Source: Oscheius onirici (taxonomy: Eukaryota > Nematoda > Chromadorea > Rhabditida > Rhabditidae). Taken from it: a stretch of 64,000 nucleotides of DNA. The stretch is from contig OW051473.1 of assembly GCA_932521025.1 (NCBI GenBank), positions 6,634,001-6,698,000 of the forward strand, in the 5' to 3' direction. The notes beneath the pieces were generated by a model, which saw only the letters and a program-made list of their open reading frames with translations, ran no database searches and was not told the origin of the DNA. Position numbers and translations under genes: made by a program. Within the stretch, counting starts at the first letter, position 1. Each line of letters opens with the position of its first letter. This document shows positions 46,027 through 57,200 of the stretch, in pieces.

Positions 46027-49000
46027 ATGTCCATCTCGCGACAAGAGTCGCAGCAGCGTCAGGTGTTGCGCGACTGCTGCCGCCTGACCCACGAGGCATA
46101 GGCTTAAGCAGCCTGACACCATAGCTCCAATTCTACCTAGTCTCCCATTTTTTGTCGCCCACTGATATATTCTTTTTTTAGGCTACAGTTTGTGAGGTAT
46201 CGTCATCCCCTTATACTGCGACATTGCGAGCGATCAACGAATACCACAACGGGCCTCGGCCCAAGATGAGCGAGCGATTCCGTGAAAGGGTAAGTTTTTT
46301 CGGGTTAGTCAGACTGATCGAAACAAAAATTATTGCTGCTTTTTGGTAAAATGCATTTTCAGCTAGGCTACCTTTCGGAAGAGCTCGAGGGCCATCTCCG
46401 TTCGACATCTCCAGCCGGCTCTAGATCACCTCGTCGTGTCAGCAGGTCTCCACGACCGCACGGGTAAGAAATTCTTCATAGAAGTCAGTTCACCCGCGTC
46501 TTGAACTCCCATTAATCACGACCAATCTTATGGACCCATGTTGTAATTAATCAATCCTGTTCACTGCCAACTTTCCCGAGAGAAAGTACTTCCGCGATTA
46601 TCTAAGAGGGGTCAGCTATATCCTCTTTTTATTGGTCCATTAGCTTTTTTCCTAGCCAGCCCCGGCGTGTATAGTCGACAGGCTCCACTCTCGCGTTGTT
46701 GGCACCTTTTACACAGTGGGGCCAGCTGATCCCGAAACGCATTCTAACAATCAGTGCGCATTATTTGTGTGTTAGCTCTTTCTTTCTCTTCCTCGACTGC
46801 ACTTTCTGTAGTCGACTCTGATGTCTCTATTACTTAGCAGTCATTATCTTTTTGCTGGCCGGAATCATGAGGTTGGTCAAGTGGCTTTTTCAGCTGAAAC
46901 ACTGTTATTACCTGAAGAATTGCGGAGGTTGTGAATGCCTTTTCAGACGATTCTTGATCACATTTCAAGAGGGAAATTTGTACAATTTAAAGGCTATTCA
47001 AAGTATTCACATGTAACTGAAAATATTTTGTACTTTCTTACTGGAGTCTATAGAAAAAGTGTGTTGAAAAACCCGTTTGAAATTTTTCAGTGAGCCTTCA
47101 AATGTAGCCGTTGCTATTCCACTGATCCGCGACTCGAGACCAGAAATTGCGGCATGGCCAGCACCGCCATCAACGCCACAACTAAGCTGTGTAAGCGGAA
47201 ATGTTCGGTGAGTCTAGACGTCATCTAATTTCTGTCTGGAAATGATAGAAATAACTATCGGGTTCCTCTTTAGAACTCTGACGAGTGCAACGCCACCAAT
47301 CTCTCCGGGAGCACTTTCTCCCGCGTCCATTTCCGGGTCCAGGAGCAATGACTTTGAGGACACTACTACGTTGCTAACCATGCTCAAGGTGGCAGCTGCA
47401 ACAAGTAGTGAGCGTATGACAGCTTGTTTATCATAAAGATGTATCACATTTCAGCGGGACAACAAATTGGACGGGAAACAGAGCTCAAGAGAAAGATACA
47501 GACTCTTGAAGAGACGGTAGCCGAATACGAAAGACAGAAGTTCAATGTAATGGGCACTTTTAGTGAATACAGGTAGTTGCTTTTGTGGATCTTAACACAC
47601 AATTTTAAGAGAGCGGGTAGCCGAACGCGAACGAAAGCTGGAGGCAGAATATTCTAGTAAAATTATTGCATTATCCGAGGAGGTATTGGGCGCCAAGAAA
47701 GACTTTGAAGCACGAATGAAGAGCTTCCAAGCCCTACAGGTTACTCCTTGATTTCACCCTCAAAACTGAAAAACTTTTAGGACAAATTCGAGAGGGAGAA
47801 AGAACAAGCTCTCGAGAAACTTCGTCAAGAACATCAGAAAGAAATTCATCTTTTGGAACAGCGCTTCTCCGAGTCGCAGCTGCTCAACTTGGAGCAAAAG
47901 TACATGATCGAAATCCAGAGGCTCGAAGAGGAACGAAAATCCTTGAGATCGGAAAAAGAACGTCTTGGAGAAACCTTTGAAATGAAACTTCGACGGGCTC
48001 AATCTCTCTACGAGACAGAGTTGACAGCGGCCAAAATGCTGTACACAAAAGAGCTGGAAGCTTTGAGAGATCACGAAGAAGCTCTCAAAGAAGAGCTGCT
48101 GGCTAGGTACTATTTTGTTTTGTAAGCGACCAGTTTGTACTTTTAGACAAGAAGACTTTCACGATCGAGTACAAGAACTCCAGCATCATTCCAAAAGAAC
48201 AAGAGATGAGCTGGGCAACTGCAAAAACGAGGTGTCTGCCCTTGAAAAGAAGTTACAAGCAAAAGAGTCGGAAGTACGCTCAATCAGCAAACAGGTAAAA
48301 GTGTAGTAGACTTAATCAACGTAGATGTTTAGTTGGAAGAAGCTAGGACCGAAACAAGTGAATCTCTCCGGAAGTTATCCAAGGTCACCACGGATAACAG
48401 CGGATTCAAAGAACAGTTTCACGAGCAAGAAGAAGAGTTGAAAAAGAAAGCTAGTAAGTTTTTCGCAGGGATGAGTTTCATGTAAATTCATAGAACTTCT
48501 CGTGGTAGTCGAAGCGGCCAAGTCAAAGCTGGAAGGAATGATCCGTGATCTGCAAGACGAAGTGAAGGCTCTGAAGAGCAAGGTATTTTTATTGTTTTGT
48601 TTGCATCATAATTTATAATATGTAGGTTGAATTCCTTGAAAAGGAACGCGAAAATCTTCAAAGCCAGAGCGAAAGTCAAGCTCAGCTTCAACATTCTCAA
48701 GTCGATGCTCTTGAAGCTGTACTGGAAACTGTCACTAAGGAAAAGGAAACCACGAAAGAGCACTACGAGGGTCTTTTAAATAAGGAACGACAGCAGGCCG
48801 AGGCTAGAGAACATGCTATGAAAAAAGAGTTCAGTGCGAAGCTGAATGAGCTGGAAGAACAGTACACCAGTCTCAAGGAGGATCTCGAACACTCTGCTCG
48901 GCTCGACCAAGATGAGTTGAGAGAGTCGACTCATCAAGAGATTAGCAGTCTCCGCTCGGAAAAGTCACTCCTAGAAGCCGAAGTTGCTGCTTTGAAACAG

Positions 49001-51209
49001 AAGTTTATGCCGGAGGAGAATGAAGACGACGATATCACCAAGCAACTTCAAGAAATTGTAGCCAAGACCTCCGAACTAACCTCTCAGCTCGATCAGTACC
49101 GAGAGCGAATCAGTAGTAAAGGTATGAAATAACTAATTCATAGTGGCAAATGAATATTTAAGACGAGGAAGTAGCCGGACTTCGAAAGCGTCTGGAAGAG
49201 GAACAGTCACTCTCTGACCAGCAACTCGATGCACTTCGTGCAGAACTCCGTCAAGAAATGCTCACATCTGATGAGTACACTGGAACTATTCACGAGAACG
49301 AGCAGTTGCACTCAAAGGTTTTAATTTTTTTTATTCATAAACAGTACGAGTTTAGATTGCTGAGTACGAACGTGAGAAGGAAAAACTTGAAGAGAAGGAA
49401 AGCAAGCAACTCATTTCCTTGAGAAAGGAAAATGAGAAACTTCAGGAGAAGCTGGATGAGCTTACGAAAAACTTTGCTGATCAGGCAGGCCAGTCCGAAA
49501 TCGTTGAAGAACTTCGGGCTGAACTAAAGACAAAAATTGCTGAAATTGAGCAGATTAAATCTGAAAAAACCGACTATGATTTGACAACCGAGATGGAACA
49601 GCTTCGCTTTGAAAACTCCTCAAAAACTAGCCAACTAGAACAACTGCTCTCAAGGTTTGCAACCTTGTACAATATTTTAAGACATCAATTCAGAGTCAAT
49701 GAGCTAACAGAACAGATGGGCAGCATTAAAGGAGAGCTTGACCAAAAGACTGTTGAACTGAAGCAGATCAAGGATAAGAGCGATGAATTTTCCAGGTATT
49801 CCTACCATTTTGTTCATTCTCGTATACTTGACTTACAGAAATTTTACAAAATCGCTATCGTAAGCGTTTGCGACTTATAAATCTTAGTTAGCTGCTTGAT
49901 TTTGCTTGCCTACTTAACTGAATCGCCCCATGATACAAAATGTTTTCAGAGGCAAGGACGCCAAGGCATCTGCTGAACAGAAAGAACACGACGAACTTGT
50001 TTTTAGCATGAAGGTTTGTTGTGAAATTTGCTTCGAAAAATGAAGTTTCGTTTCAGCAAAAAGAAGCAGAGCTGACTGCTGAAATAGAAGAGCTCCGTCA
50101 ACGCGTCTTGGAACTGGAGGAAGAGACTGCTAACGAAGAGGTGGAAGAACCTCTTAGCAAGAAGGAACTCGAATCTCTTGTTAGTCTGAAGTCGTAGCTT
50201 GAAAACATCTCATTTCAGGAAGCTGACAAACTGCTAGTTGCTCAACGACACGAAGAGCTGTGGCAAAAAGAAAAGTCCCTTCACAACAAAGAGAGAACAT
50301 TGAAGGAGAAGGAAACTGAACTTCTTCAACTGAAGGAAGAGATGAAGACTGACTTGGATAAAAGAGAGGATGCCTTGGCTAAGAAGCAAGCTGAAATTGA
50401 CGAACAAGCGACGAAAAAGGCGGTTCATGAGAAGCCGAGGTATCAAAGTTGACAAAAATTCTAAGTTTTTGTTCAGCGTTGAAACAATCACCTTCGAAAC
50501 CCAGACAGATCCACTTCCGGAACCGGCTCCTATTGCTATTATTGATTTGGCTCGTGAAAAAGAATACAAAACTCAGATTGAGGAGCTTGAAGGCACGATT
50601 GAGCGCAAAAACCAGTTGATTCAAAAACTGCAAGAGAGAATTCCAGAAGAGTTAGAAGACTCTCCAAAGAAGAAGGACAGATCTGTGAGTAGTTTTTATT
50701 TTCAAACCAAACGTTTCAAATTTTTAGCAAAGCGTCTCATCCGGCGGTGTCTTTCAGTCCTTCGTCAGTCAGATGAAGGACAAGAGAGAAGAGGCTGTTG
50801 AGCGGAATAAAAAGAAGGAAGCCGAGAAGAAGGCAGAAAAGGCTGCCAAAGAAGCTGCCAAAGAGTATGAGCTCATTAAATTGTGAGCATAAGCTTCTTC
50901 AGAATTGCCAAGGAAAAGTCTCCCATTCGATCAAAGTCACCGTCGCTTCTGACCAGACTTAGAGACCGTAGTCCAGCTAAAGCCAAATCGCCTAACCTTG
51001 AGACAACACCCTCTAATTCCAATAGGTATGACGTTTTTAAAATGCTTAGTGAGTATAAATTAAGGAATCTTCTTTCTCCTACTGAAGCTGAAAGACCAAT
51101 GGAACGCAAAGGATCTCCTTCCCGAGCATTGTTTGGCAGAAAGAAGGAGTCAAAAGATCCAATCTATTCGCCTTCCCCTTCTGACAAACGACCAGCTTGG
51201 AAGTTTTAA
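46027..51209 (+). CDS. FAM184-like long coiled-coil protein
   Basis: A coiled-coil protein of about 1,160 residues spread over more than 20 exons. The N terminus (MSISRQESQQRQ, then EYHNGPRPKMSERFRE) and a Ser/Arg/Pro-rich segment are disordered. From about 47.45 kb to 50.7 kb the protein is almost continuous heptad repeat. The first coiled-coil block, including SESQLLNLEQKYMIEIQRLE and FEMKLRRAQSLYETEL, matches the conserved N-terminal domain of the vertebrate FAM184A/B family as I remember it. The C-terminal 100 residues are Ser/Pro-rich and basic (KEKSPIRSKSPSLLTRLRDR) and end RPAWKF. FAM184 proteins have no settled biochemical role. Generic myosin-like coiled coils are the alternative, but the SESQLLNLE block favours FAM184. 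An intron at about 51026-51064 is 39 bases with no stop, so it can be retained or spliced in frame. The poly(A) signal is at 51248. Confidence 0.85.
46464..47090 (+). other. Long third intron of the FAM184-like gene
   Basis: A 627-base intron, much longer than its neighbours of about 40 bases, lies between the exons encoding PRPHG and EPSNVAVAIPL. It ends AATTTTTCAG. It may contain regulatory sequence or an alternative promoter for a form that starts further in. No exon or repeat is visible. Confidence 0.5.
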
Positions 51210-51247
51210 ATTATCTCGCACCGAACGATACACAACTTCATTTTGTG

Positions 51248-51253
51248 AATAAA
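51248..51253 (+). terminator. Poly(A) signal AATAAA
   Basis: The hexamer lies 39 bases after the stop of the FAM184-like gene and fits its 3' end. Confidence 0.6.
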
Positions 51254-51305
51254 AGAATTGACATCCGCATTCAACAGAAAGCAATTGATAAACTATGCTA
51301 GAACA

Positions 51306-51849
51306 ATGTCGGGATTAAGTGCTACAGATAATTCCGATCAGAATGCTTACAAAGTGAATCGAACAAAAACAACATTGACTTCCCCTGATCTAACCAATGA
51401 AGCGGTCATAGTCTTCTTTTCTGGAAAATAGGTACGTTTGTAACTGATGTTATCAAGCCATATTCGGACAAGAAACCAACCCCACAGAGTAACCAGAGTA
51501 CACAGAGTATGATTACTACGAGGAAAGACAAGCATGGCAAGAGAGCTTTGAAGCGTTCGATCGAGCTTTCTTGCATTATCGTCTTTTGATGAGAGAAATG
51601 AGTACATTGCAGCCGTGTATTCAATGGAACTTGCAGAGATTCAAATTGGACTACAAGGAAATACTAATGGTAAAATATATTATTATACATTTCAGCAATT
51701 TGGGACCACGACTTCAACTCGTTGAAGACTATATGGGCCGTGCTGATGACAACGACTACTTCGAGACGCTAGCTTGGCTCAGGCTAGACAGCCCAAAACA
51801 ACCTCTTCGTACCCATTCCATTTCCTTTCAATTGTGTCCCAAGTATTGA
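51306..51849 (+). CDS. Possible small gene, uncertain splice structure
   Basis: An ATG at 51306 opens MSGLSATDNSDQNAYKV. After a presumed intron ending CCCCACAG or AACCAG, a frame encodes EYDYYEERQAWQESFEAFDR and continues through FLHYRLLMREMSTLQPCIQW and RLQLVEDYMGRADDNDYFET to a stop at 51847. The second part has coding-like composition, but I cannot join the first exon to it in frame with a normal donor. No family is recognised. It may be a small gene, a 3' fragment or a pseudogene. Confidence 0.3.
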
Positions 51850-52075
51850 AAGTTTCTTGGCCAGTCTATGACGGAAAATAATTGCTGATAATACTCAACA
51901 ATTTGGGAAAGTTCAGTGAACTCAGTTTAACCTTCTTTCTCGCCCAGAACTTTGACTTCAAAATACTGAGATCGGCTATCAAATTCAAAAATTACCTGAA
52001 GATAAGCTTAAACAGCTGTGCGAATAATCTAATTTCCGCGGTTTGCGTCTTTGTTCACTCTTGATCAGAAGCGCA

Positions 52076-53460
52076 ATGCTGAAAAATGATTCATTGACTA
52101 TAACTGTGGTAGTAACTACAATCGAAGTTATTGCCATAGCCGTCAACATTTTCCTCATCATCGTTATTTGGAAACATTCTCCGAAGTCTATTGGCATTTT
52201 CAAGAACTACATGTTGAGAATGGCAGTGAGTTCTTACAAATTGTAACCAAATTCCATATACACCCCACTACGTTGTAACATTGTCTTCAGATAGTCTACT
52301 TTTTCTTTTCTCTCTTCTTCGGCTGGATCTGTCAGCCAGTTCCCATGCTACCTCTGTCTGGCCTCATAACAGCCGGACCAGTTAAGTATTTTGGAATGAT
52401 CGGCGCAAAAGTAGCTGTAAAAATGAACGCACAATTCAAAGCAAAAACCAAATTAAGTTCATAATGACATTGTGTTCTGCGGTCCTCAGTTTGAACTTTG
52501 TCAACGAATTTTGCCTCTATCGGACGCTACTTTTCTACAAACGGGATAAATCGCTTGGGTTTTATACAACATGCCCGTAAGAACTTTTCTGAGAATAGTT
52601 GAAACAGCAGCTTTTAGAGGAATACTGTACTGCAACATGTTGTTTAACGTGTCGCCCTGTTCTTTCATCTCCATCCTTATTTGGTTCCTTTGTATGAATT
52701 ATGAGGTAGGAACTTCGAACTTTCCAGTGCATGCCCAATTCTTCCGCGTACCGTAAAGGAGGTCCAAACTCAGGATTCTCACCAAAAATGCAATAATCTG
52801 GCCGTATGATCAATTGCGTCCAGTCCGTTTATGGACAGCGGCTTCCATAAACCTGAAATTTTTGAACTTTGGGATGCTTACCCTTTTCTTTAGGAGCTTG
52901 CTTTGTATGCTCAGCTACACAACATCTCTCTCGAGCCCATCTCATCTAACACTTCTTTTCTAGCCGTAGACTTTGACAAACCATTGGTTATGGCTAGTGG
53001 AGCTCTTACAGTATCTTATCTCTCTGTGATCAAAGTCAGCAACATCATTGCTTCTCGAATGGTCTACAAAAAACTTAATGCTACCAGACGAACAATGTCT
53101 AAGGAAACGTTTTGTCTTCAAAAGAGTCTGACTGTTATTCTCATTGCTCAAGTATGTTTTTCTTTAAAGGAATATAGAAATTAGGCTGCTATACCGCTCA
53201 CGGCCATAACTCTTCCCTACGGATCTTTGATCTTGGCTGTTTGGTTCGGATGGACTCCTATCATAAACTCGGAGCTGTACCAACGAGGCTGTCTCTTCAT
53301 TTTTGGAACGTATCCCCTACTGAACAGTCTCTTCTGCATCTTTTGTATCCGAGCATACCGAAATTTCACTCTTCAGACGTTAAAATGGGTTCTTTTCTGC
53401 TGGACAGCTGACTCTAGCACAGAAGTTGTAGTAGCGTACAATACAGTCAACTCCCGATAG
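52076..53460 (+). CDS. Seven-TM chemoreceptor, Str superfamily (Srh/Sri/Str-like)
   Basis: A nematode chemosensory GPCR expected in sensory cilia. The ATG lies seven bases after TTGATCAG, a likely acceptor. Exons encode TM1 (TIEVIAIAVNIFLIIVIW) and the short loop SPKSIGIFKNYMLR, then TM2-TM3 (IVYFFFSLFFGWI) and FIMTLCSAVLSLNFVNEFCL. Next come TM4 (SFISILIWFLCMNYE), an extracellular loop with NISLEPISSNTSF, TM5 (SGALTVSYLSVIKVS), TM6 (SLTVILIAQAAIPLTAI) and TM7 (YPLLNSLFCIFCIRAYRNF). The QKSLTVILIAQ block before TM6 and the IRAYRNFTLQ after TM7 fit the Srh/Sri branch, but the subfamily is not certain. The last residues and stop come from sequence resembling a transposon terminal repeat. The two-intron TM3-TM4 region is the least certain part. 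Confidence 0.85.
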
Positions 53461-53510
53461 AACGTACCCCCGGTATAACGTACTTTTCAAAAATTGCGTA
53501 CAATAAATAT
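53444..53510 (+). mobile_element. Single pogo/Tigger-like terminal repeat
   Basis: The sequence CAGTCAACTCCCGATAGAAC followed by GTACCCCCGGTATAACGTAC begins after a TA. It looks like the outer end of a pogo/Tigger-type Tc1/mariner transposon, whose ends often read CAGTCRACTCTCGATATAACG. No matching inverted end or transposase is seen in the next 800 bases, so this is a solo or decayed end. It overlaps the last codons of the chemoreceptor. Identification is from remembered consensus only. Confidence 0.5.
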
Positions 53511-54260
53511 GCAGTTCTTTTTAAATTTTCTGTTGCAAGACCCATCAATTGCACATCATGTCCTGCGCATGGTGCGTATGGTTTTGAGACCGACTAGTGC
53601 AGTTCGTATTCGGACTAGTTGCCATAGAGTAACGATAGGGTGCAGAAGGTTGAGTTAATTGCTCTCATTTAGGATTCAAAGTATCCAATTTGTTAGGATA
53701 CCTGACATAACGGTCTCAATTTGAATTCCTCTGCGACTTGAGGGCGAAGATGAATCAGTAGTCCCGGACGTTCCATAGCCGAGTGGTCATTCATCCTTCA
53801 CGGTGGATTTCATGTTTTGAATGTAAAATGCAATGAGTAATAGGTAATTTTGAAGATTTTGATGAGCTGAGTAAGAATATGATATAAAAAATGGTTAGTT
53901 CCCTTTATTATAAAAAGTACAGTCTTTTAAATTGCGAAGAGCGAATATTGGACGACTACAGGCAATCACAGTTATCGACCCATGTAGGTTCGATTCCTCT
54001 CTGCTGTAAACTTTTTGTATTTTTTATTACAAATAGTAATTGATGTTGAAAACGGTTTCTTACTACTGTTTTTCAAAAAATTAATGCTTCAGCTACTCTG
54101 CAAACGAGTTTTCTGAATAATTTCTGGACTCCATCAAAATTCGAGCCGCTTGAGCTTATGGTGCTTACAGAACCAGACGGTGAGAAAGCATTAAAAATTA
54201 ATAGCTATTCACTTTTATTTGGTTGGCAGTAATATAAGAAAGTGATTCAATTGTTTGCTT
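53511..54260. other. Convergent intergenic region with decayed repeats
   Basis: About 750 bases lie between the chemoreceptor and a minus-strand gene. It contains a T-arm-like motif, GTAGGTTCGATTCC, at about 53982, and an A-box-like stretch near 53775. Neither can be folded into a full tRNA. They look like remnants of tRNA-derived repeats. No gene is seen. Confidence 0.4.
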
Positions 54261-55593
54261 CTAGAGCGCTCTCTGGACACGAGGGAGACGTCCTCTAGAG
54301 TGGTAGGCCATCATGATGACCTCATCAGCATTCCGTTCATAAGATGGTGTAGGTGATGGCTGCTCCGAGTCGCTCGAGTAGCTTCCAATTGAACGAGGAC
54401 TCAGATCATACTGTCTCTTCTGGTGATAACTACCATATCCTCCAGTTCTGTATGGCAGATTCTCAATCTTCTCCGAAAGTCTAGTTCGCACACTCAGCTC
54501 AGTCTTGTTCAGCGACCGATCTGAAAAAGAAAAGTTAGGTTACTGCAATTTAGAGTTTCTGTGTGCCGTAGTACTAATCTCTACGCTGTGGGGGTAAGGC
54601 GCCTTTAGACAAATCAAACAAGTTACGCATTCAGTAACTGGGGGAAGATTTTGGGCTACTGGAGTTTCGATTCCAACACGCTTGTTGTTAGATAGATATC
54701 TTCGAAAAATGCAAGAGGGATGGGTTCTATGAAGGGGGACGAGCGGCGGTGTCGGTACCTGGAGTAGGAGAAGGAGAAGATGAACCGTATCCAGCATCGC
54801 CCCATCGAGTTCCATAGCGAGTAACAGAGTCTGGAATCGAACAGTTCATCTAAAATTCATCTCTAATGAGTAAGAAAATATTCGTCTTCGACAATTCGAA
54901 TCACAGTGACAGTTTCCTCTGCCAAAACCCAGACCAAAGCACTCCAGTCCTGACCTTTTCTGTTCCTTTCGTACTTGGCATAACGATCGTAGTCAGCAAC
55001 AACTGTAGTCGGCTGCGGCGAAACACTGCGACTGCGATCAGGAACAGACAGCTTGCGCTTCTGGTGAGCGGGTCCTATACTCTTAGTTAAAGCAACCATA
55101 AAAAAGATAGATACCATATCCGGCAGAACGGTGAGGCACAACCTCGCGAGGGCTGGGTGGAACTTCTTCATCTTCAACAAAGACAGGAGGACGAATAAGG
55201 CGAGGAGGAGCCTTTGGTTTCGGCACCTCCACCGGCTGAGAGGACGGGGTCCAACCGACCATTCCAATAGCATTCAATGGCTGATCGATGATATCCTATA
55301 TTAAAAGTATCATCTATAGTGTTTGTGCTTACTCTGAAGGGAACTCGTGCGTCGTTCAAAGTCTGGAGGTGGTTAAAAGCTGCGCTGATATAAGGAATCG
55401 ACTTTCCAGAGAGGACCCATCTTCCTATATTGAAAAGAAATCAAGAGAAGAAATGAATCAAACCTTCGATGTCAAGATACTTGAGACGATCGGGACCTTT
55501 TCCCTGAATGCGGCTGTCAACATGGAAATACTTGACGTCTTCGGCCCGGAGACCAAAATCGGACATAGCGAGGGAAGAAGTTACTGGAGCCAT
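54261..55593 (-). CDS. Disordered Ser/Pro/Tyr-rich protein of unknown function
   Basis: I do not recognise this family. The ATG at 55593 (MAPVTSSLAMSDFGLRAED) directly follows TTCTCAAAG, a possible acceptor. Exons encode KYFHVDSRIQGKGPDRLKYL, EGRWVLSGKSIPYISAAFNH, DIIDQPLNAIGMVGWTPSS, a Pro-rich stretch (KPKAPPRLIRPPVF), and a Ser-rich half ending RGRLPRVQRAL. GYGPAHQKRKLS and GYGSYHQKRQYDLS are an internal repeat, each followed by RSxS-type phosphosite-like runs. There is no signal peptide or membrane helix, so a cytoplasmic or cytoskeletal linker is plausible but unproven. One junction (near 54970-54855) needs a weak GTCTGG donor to hold frame. Confidence 0.65.
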
Positions 55594-56789
55594 CTTTGAG
55601 AAGAAGGGCAGCTGTACGAGTAATCAACTGGTCGGCGCCCTTTTGTACTCGCCAGTCGGCGGTAACGGCAAACGACCAAGCGACTTAGAAAACAAGGAGA
55701 GCAAACTTTTAGCGATCTTCTGCTTACACATTGGGTCCTCCCGTTCGTGGTTACGATGTCAAAAGTTCGCAGTTGTGTTTGACTAGCCAATTTTAAACTT
55801 CAGTCTGTTATTAAAAAATATCACTTTCACCCTTTTTACGTTATATTAATGTTAGGATCGATAAAACAGGATAACAAGGATTTTAGAACAAAAGGATTTA
55901 CTTTTAGAGAGAAACAATAATAACTGCTCTCGCCAACTTAGCCTGTCCTGCGGATGCTGTAGCTTGGGAAACTTGGATACCACAACCGCTCTCATCATCA
56001 CTCCAAGACTCCTCCACTCTTCGGATGTGATTCGGTTATGCAAAATGAATCCATCGTCGAATAAACAGTTTTTTAACATCTGGATTTACGGGTTGATTTA
56101 CTGTTGAAAGTTTTGCTATTTTTTTCATTTCATTTGATCATAACTCCGTCATATAGCAAACTCCCGCCTTCTCAATGTCCTTCTTCCAAAGAGGTTTATA
56201 GGCCTTATTCCAGCACGGCGCCAGCCTGTATGGTTTTGTTGTTCAAAAGTTCAAGTTGTACCCAGTTGGTCCATTTTTGCAAAAAGTGGGCGTTTTGAAA
56301 AAATCATATCTCGCTGATTGTTTGAGACAGCTTTTTTTCGATTTTCCGACGGTATTGGAAAGATCTTGCCAAGAACTATCAGATTGAAGAACATCATTAG
56401 GCCGAAAAGTTTATTCTTACCCCAGTTATGCTCGTATGAACTTTTGGCATGCGCGGTGAAAAGGTTCATGATGTTTCGTTCTTTGCCGCTATTATAGTTT
56501 AAGGAAACGGTACGCAATAGCTATTAATAATACCTTGTGGATAGCACAGCAGTTTCGTAGTGAACAAAGAACAACATAAAATTAATACATCCATGATACC
56601 TCCCCCCCCTATAAAACTCTATGGAAGAACGATCATGAGAAGCCGGGTATTCGTTATGGCCGAAAAACTTGAAAAATGAAACAAATTTCATAACCAGAAA
56701 AATAAAGAAAATTTGCTGATAACTTATGGCAATAATGGCCTTTCACCAGCCGGCTTCGCCGCCTGTCGGCGGCTGTTCTACTTGTGTTT

Positions 56790-57095
56790 TCTTCTTAACT
56801 TTTGATCCCTTCCCCAGTCAACCGATCCCTTCTGATCCTTTCCCCAATCAACCGATCTCTTTTGATAACTTTCTAGTCAACCGACCTGGTCCGATCCCTT
56901 TCCCAGACACCCGGTCCCTTCTTAACACTTCTTCTCCCTTTCCCAATTAACCGAACCCGTCTTCTTCTTTTTCTTTCCCAGGGATCTCATTCCCTCCAAA
57001 ATAACCGATACGAATTTTCATACTTTCTAGCCATTCGAACCCACTCTGATCTTATACAGATTAACCGGTCCCTTCTAATCCCCTACCGGTTAGAC
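56790..57095. repeat. Degenerate tandem repeat, unit about 27-30 bases
   Basis: Pyrimidine-rich units based on AACCGATCCCTTCTGATCC with TTTCCC spacers recur head to tail, increasingly diverged to the right. Examples read AACCGATCCCTTCTGATCC, AACCGATCTCTTTTGATAA, AACCGACCTGGTCCGATCC and AACCGGTCCCTTCTAATCC. It is an old minisatellite. There is no open frame worth noting. Confidence 0.7.
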
Positions 57096-57127
57096 TGGCT
57101 ATTTCCTACTCGAAATAATTTAGCAAA

Positions 57128-57200
57128 AATATTTGGCGAATAGAGGAATCGAACCCGGGTCGTCTGGGTGAAGACGGCGACTCTTAACAATACACCAAAA
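57128..57200 (-). pseudogene. tRNA-Glu(TTC)-derived pseudogene
   Basis: On the minus strand the sequence contains GTTAAGAGTCGCCGTCTTCA then CCCAGACGACCCGGGTTCGA and TTCCTC. This resembles the last two thirds of tRNA-Glu(TTC), with an intact B-box (GGTTCGATTCC). The anticodon stem, T stem and acceptor stem do not pair properly and the 5' acceptor strand is missing. A decayed tRNA or tRNA-derived SINE is more likely than a working gene. Confidence 0.55.

Noticed and set aside
50860-50905. An apparent 20-base intron near the end of the FAM184-like gene
   Set aside because: Using the upstream donor GTATGA gives a 38-base intron that preserves frame.
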